Assembly (NCBI GenBank): GCA_964477125.1
Contig: CAYZCZ010000028.1
Coordinates: 1-9,287 of the forward strand
DNA length: 9,287 nucleotides
Reading direction: 5' to 3'
From: DALYDK01 sp964477125
Lineage (GTDB): Bacteria > Patescibacteriota > Saccharimonadia > Saccharimonadales > CAIOMD01
A program made the translations under genes and the position numbers. Below the pieces are notes generated by a model, which saw nothing but the letters and a program-made list of their open reading frames with translations, did no database searches and was not told where the DNA came from. Position 1 is the stretch's first letter; each line of letters opens with the position of its first letter. Shown one piece after another: positions 7,947 to 9,287 of the stretch.

Positions 7947-7975
7947 ATTATGAATAACCCCATATCCAAAAGCAA
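7947..7975 (-). promoter_or_regulatory. Candidate promoter for the 171-residue protein / cutinase-VWA operon
   Basis: On the minus strand TTGCTT (7970-7975) and CATAAT (7947-7952) are separated by 17 bases, placing a start site about 20 bases before the ATG at 7920. Both hexamers are imperfect matches, so this rests on spacing and position. Confidence 0.35.
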
Positions 7976-8020
7976 ATAGTTTATCCCAAAATCCAACCCA
8001 CTTTTCCACCACCCTTTCCG

Positions 8021-8056
8021 TCCTCACTTTTCTCACGATCGTGAATAAAGTGAGGA
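8021..8056. repeat. 36-base near-perfect palindromic repeat, copy 1 (downstream of the Cas2-like gene)
   Basis: The arms are TCCTCACTTT (8021-8030) and AAAGTGAGGA (8047-8056), around a perfect 12-base core TCACGATCGTGA (8033-8044). Only the two pairs flanking the core on each side fail to match, so the whole 36 bases can fold into a long hairpin or act as a two-fold symmetric protein site. Bases 8028-8057 are identical to 8586-8615. The repeat begins 3 bases after the stop codon of the Cas2-like gene. No U-run follows it in the direction of that gene, so it is not a standard intrinsic terminator. Confidence 0.9.
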
Positions 8057-8059
8057 TAT

Positions 8060-8566
8060 TTATACTTTTTTTGCCTCGTACACCTTAACGTATTCTTCTA
8101 ATCCGCTGTATTTAATCTCGTCTTTTAAGTGTTCCCGGTAGTCTAGCCTGCTAGTCCAGGTACTTTTTTGTACTTGCTCGAACCCTAAATCTTTTAACAC
8201 TAGCCTTAGCCTATCTCGTTTGGGCCGTTCGGTCTCGGGAATATCAAATATCACCATTAATACTGTATTTTTATCTAGCAAGCTTGGCTCGTATGGCTCT
8301 ATTTGGGACCGTCCTAATGCTGTTAGTTTGGGCGTTCCGTTATCGTCTATTGCTACCCAGCCACGTTTTATAGCCCTGTAATATGCATTTTGCAGGCTTT
8401 TTTTGCTTACGGTCTTTTTGTTGCGGATGATTTTTTCCAAATCGTCCATAAATACTGTGGTTTTAAATGCCAGTTTTAGGTTTGCATCTGTATACGGAAC
8501 CAAACCCTCTAATACATATTTTATTGCCGATTCTGGAAGTTGCTTGTTAGATAGTGCCCTTTTCAT
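8060..8566 (-). CDS. PaaX-like regulator with winged helix and Cas2-like domain
   Basis: From the ATG at 8566 this is a 168-residue protein. Residues about 52-88 (SKKSLQNAYYRAIKRGW, then a wing ending KLTALGR) look like a winged helix. Residues about 101-168 resemble the Cas2-like ferredoxin-fold domain also found in PaaX repressors: TVLMVIFDIPETERPKRDRL, then LKDLGFEQVQKSTW, then GLEEYVKVYEA. The family is often auto-annotated as Cas2, but no cas1 or CRISPR array is present here, and the attached winged helix favours a transcriptional repressor. An earlier in-frame GTG at 8584 exists, but it lies upstream of the TATAAT box at 8574-8579, so a transcript from that promoter would not contain it. 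ATG 8566 falls about where transcription should start, making the mRNA leaderless. Identical palindromes flank the gene, one over its -35 region, which suggests autoregulation. The ligand or target is unknown. Confidence 0.82.
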   Translation of the reverse strand: MKRALSNKQLPESAIKYVLEGLVPYTDANLKLAFKTTVFMDDLEKIIRNKKTVSKKSLQNAYYRAIKRGWVAIDDNGTPKLTALGRSQIEPYEPSLLDKNTVLMVIFDIPETERPKRDRLRLVLKDLGFEQVQKSTWTSRLDYREHLKDEIKYSGLEEYVKVYEAKKV

Positions 8567-8573
8567 ATTTACA

Positions 8574-8603
8574 ATTATACCCACATTTTCTCACGATCGT
8601 GAA
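8574..8603 (-). promoter_or_regulatory. Leaderless promoter of the Cas2-like regulator, -35 inside the palindrome
   Basis: On the minus strand a perfect TATAAT (8574-8579) is preceded after 18 bases by TTCACG (8598-8603), a partial -35 match. Only seven bases (TGTAAAT) separate the -10 from the ATG at 8566, so transcription should begin at or next to the A of the start codon. The -35 lies within the palindrome core, so any protein bound there would block RNA polymerase. Confidence 0.65.
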
Positions 8604-8615
8604 TAAAGTGAGGAT
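8586..8615. repeat. Palindromic repeat, copy 2 (upstream of the Cas2-like gene; putative operator)
   Basis: These 30 bases are identical to 8028-8057, in the same orientation. The 12-base core TCACGATCGTGA is at 8592-8603 and the outer arm AAAGTGAGGA at 8606-8615 region is retained, while the gene-proximal arm is degenerate (CCCACA in place of the matching TCCTCAC). The repeat overlaps the -35 region of the Cas2-like gene's promoter. A two-fold symmetric site at that position is what a dimeric winged-helix repressor would bind. Confidence 0.88.
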
Positions 8616-8651
8616 TTGTTAATGATGAGGAAGAGAGCTTTGGGGTTTGGT

Positions 8652-8978
8652 TTAGCGGTTACTTCTGGCTACAAGAGCGTATTGCAAAAAGTAATTGTCT
8701 ATTGCTTGTTCATCACTGGCGTTATTGCCATATATAACGCTTAAAAACTGGTCTTTGGACCTTAGAACCTCTTTTGTCCTGGGTGATTTACTAGAAACCA
8801 GTACGTCAGTAGTTGCATCAAACAAGTCTATTGCCCTGGATACGGCCATTTCAGTAGCTTCGCTGTCGCCACGCCTGTTTGCACTAAACGACCTACCAAC
8901 TTCGCTGTATATATTCCCCATTTGTTCAAAAATGGTCATTTTGGCCCATTTGTTTCTGTCTACAGCGTAGCTAGTCAT
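8652..8978 (-). CDS. Small helical protein of unknown function, partner gene of DUF5674
   Basis: This 108-residue protein has no signal peptide or membrane segment and looks mostly helical. The N-terminal part contains NKWAKMTIFEQMGNIYSEVG (9-28), then a basic SANRRGDSE linker (32-40), a long helix ATEMAVSRAIDLFDATTDVL (41-60), and a second half with KEVLRSKDQFLSVIYG (69-84). The pattern suggests a small helical bundle. I associate similar proteins with CPR genomes but cannot give a family name. Its ATG at 8978 overlaps the last codons of the DUF5674 gene by 8 bases (ATGACTAG), so the two are probably made together. No Shine-Dalgarno sequence is visible. The stop is followed by about 35 bases before the palindromic repeat. 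Confidence 0.72.
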   Translation of the reverse strand: MTSYAVDRNKWAKMTIFEQMGNIYSEVGRSFSANRRGDSEATEMAVSRAIDLFDATTDVLVSSKSPRTKEVLRSKDQFLSVIYGNNASDEQAIDNYFLQYALVARSNR

Positions 8979-9287
8979 TTTTTACAGTTTCATTTATAAG
9001 TTTAATGATTCTGCCACGTATTGTGGCATCGTTAATGTAACGTGACATATTATTGGCGCTTGGACGTATATTTATCATCGAATCAAATTCAATAAAATCA
9101 TCACTACCATATTTTTGAGAATATAAGTTTATTCCCCACAAATTAGCCTGCTTGCTTCCCTGTTCTAACAAGAACTGTTCTTCATCAACATGCATTTCGG
9201 CATCAACAACTACTATCTTCAGTTCTATATCAACCACAGCCTTAACCAAACCACCATACATTTTTTCGGCCATTTCACTAAGTTGGC
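8971..9287 (-). CDS. DUF5674-family protein (partial, N-terminus beyond window)
   Basis: About 104 residues are visible. The family pattern is clear: LVKAVVDIELKIVVVDAEMH, then VDEEQFLLEQGSKQANLWGI, then FIEFDSMINIRPSANN near residue 70 and an IRGRIIKLI helix at the end. DUF5674 proteins are short, soluble, of unknown function and common in CPR bacteria. An ATG at 9273 exists, but the frame stays open to the window edge and reads QLSE before it. That matches the usual N-terminal stretch of the family ahead of the MAEKMYGG segment, so the true start is outside the window. The gene overlaps the small helical protein gene downstream by 8 bases. Family assignment is good; function is unknown. Confidence 0.8.
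   Translation of the reverse strand, partial: QLSEMAEKMYGGLVKAVVDIELKIVVVDAEMHVDEEQFLLEQGSKQANLWGINLYSQKYGSDDFIEFDSMINIRPSANNMSRYINDATIRGRIIKLINETVKND

Noticed and set aside
7975..7995. DnaA-box-like TTATCCCAA near 7981
   Set aside because: A single imperfect match without a cluster of boxes or a dnaA/dnaN context does not support an origin.
8060..8584. GTG at 8584 as the start of the Cas2-like protein
   Set aside because: It lies upstream of the TATAAT box that appears to drive the gene, and the ATG at 8566 sits at the expected transcription start.
8021..8615. CRISPR array or CRISPR-Cas locus, suggested by the Cas2-like protein and repeats
   Set aside because: Only two repeats are present, separated by a whole gene rather than by spacers of uniform length. 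No cas1 or other cas gene is visible, and the protein carries a winged helix typical of PaaX-type regulators.
8021..8615. Classical insertion sequence with terminal inverted repeats
   Set aside because: There is no recognisable transposase (no DDE or HUH motif), and the immediate flanks (ccg on the left, ttt on the right) show no target-site duplication. Mobility is kept only as a hypothesis.

Overview
The window looks like a piece of a Patescibacteria (CPR) chromosome, most likely Candidatus Saccharibacteria or a close relative. This is inference from gene content, not a database match. The supporting signs are a DUF5674-type gene beside a small helical protein, a stand-alone PaaX/Cas2-like regulator, an AT-rich sequence, almost no Shine-Dalgarno sequences, and one apparently leaderless gene. 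TGA is used as a stop (gtrA-like gene), so the recoded UGA=Gly code of Gracilibacteria/Absconditabacteria does not fit.

Layout. Positions 1-656 (minus strand) hold a GtrA-family membrane protein whose 3' end overlaps the start of a gene with a LexA-type DNA-binding domain, cut by the window edge. Positions 798-4899 (plus strand) hold a compact surface-glycan cassette: an O-antigen ligase/polymerase-like membrane protein, a polyprenyl-phosphate sugar-1-phosphate transferase and a GT4 glycosyltransferase. It is divergent from gtrA. These proteins plausibly start a lipid-linked glycan, extend it and transfer it onto a surface acceptor. No flippase or sugar-nucleotide synthesis gene is visible.

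Positions 4905-7920 (minus strand) hold two overlapping genes for cell-surface proteins. The first is a 171-residue membrane-anchored protein of unknown function. The second is an 836-residue protein with a signal peptide, a cutinase-type serine esterase domain, a von Willebrand A domain, a PKD-like domain and a C-terminal membrane anchor. In an episymbiont of mycolic-acid-bearing Actinobacteria, such a protein could act on or bind the host envelope, but that is speculation.

The most unusual part is 8021-8615. A gene for a winged-helix plus Cas2-like (PaaX-type) protein is bracketed by two copies of a palindromic repeat that share 30 identical bases. One copy lies just past the stop codon. 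The other covers the -35 region of what looks like a leaderless promoter. This could be an autoregulated repressor with twin operators, or a minimal repeat-flanked mobile or domesticated unit. The window ends (8652-9287, minus strand) with a small helical protein gene overlapping a DUF5674-family gene that runs off the right edge. No rRNA, tRNA, CRISPR array, transposase or stretch of more than 300 bases without a gene was seen.
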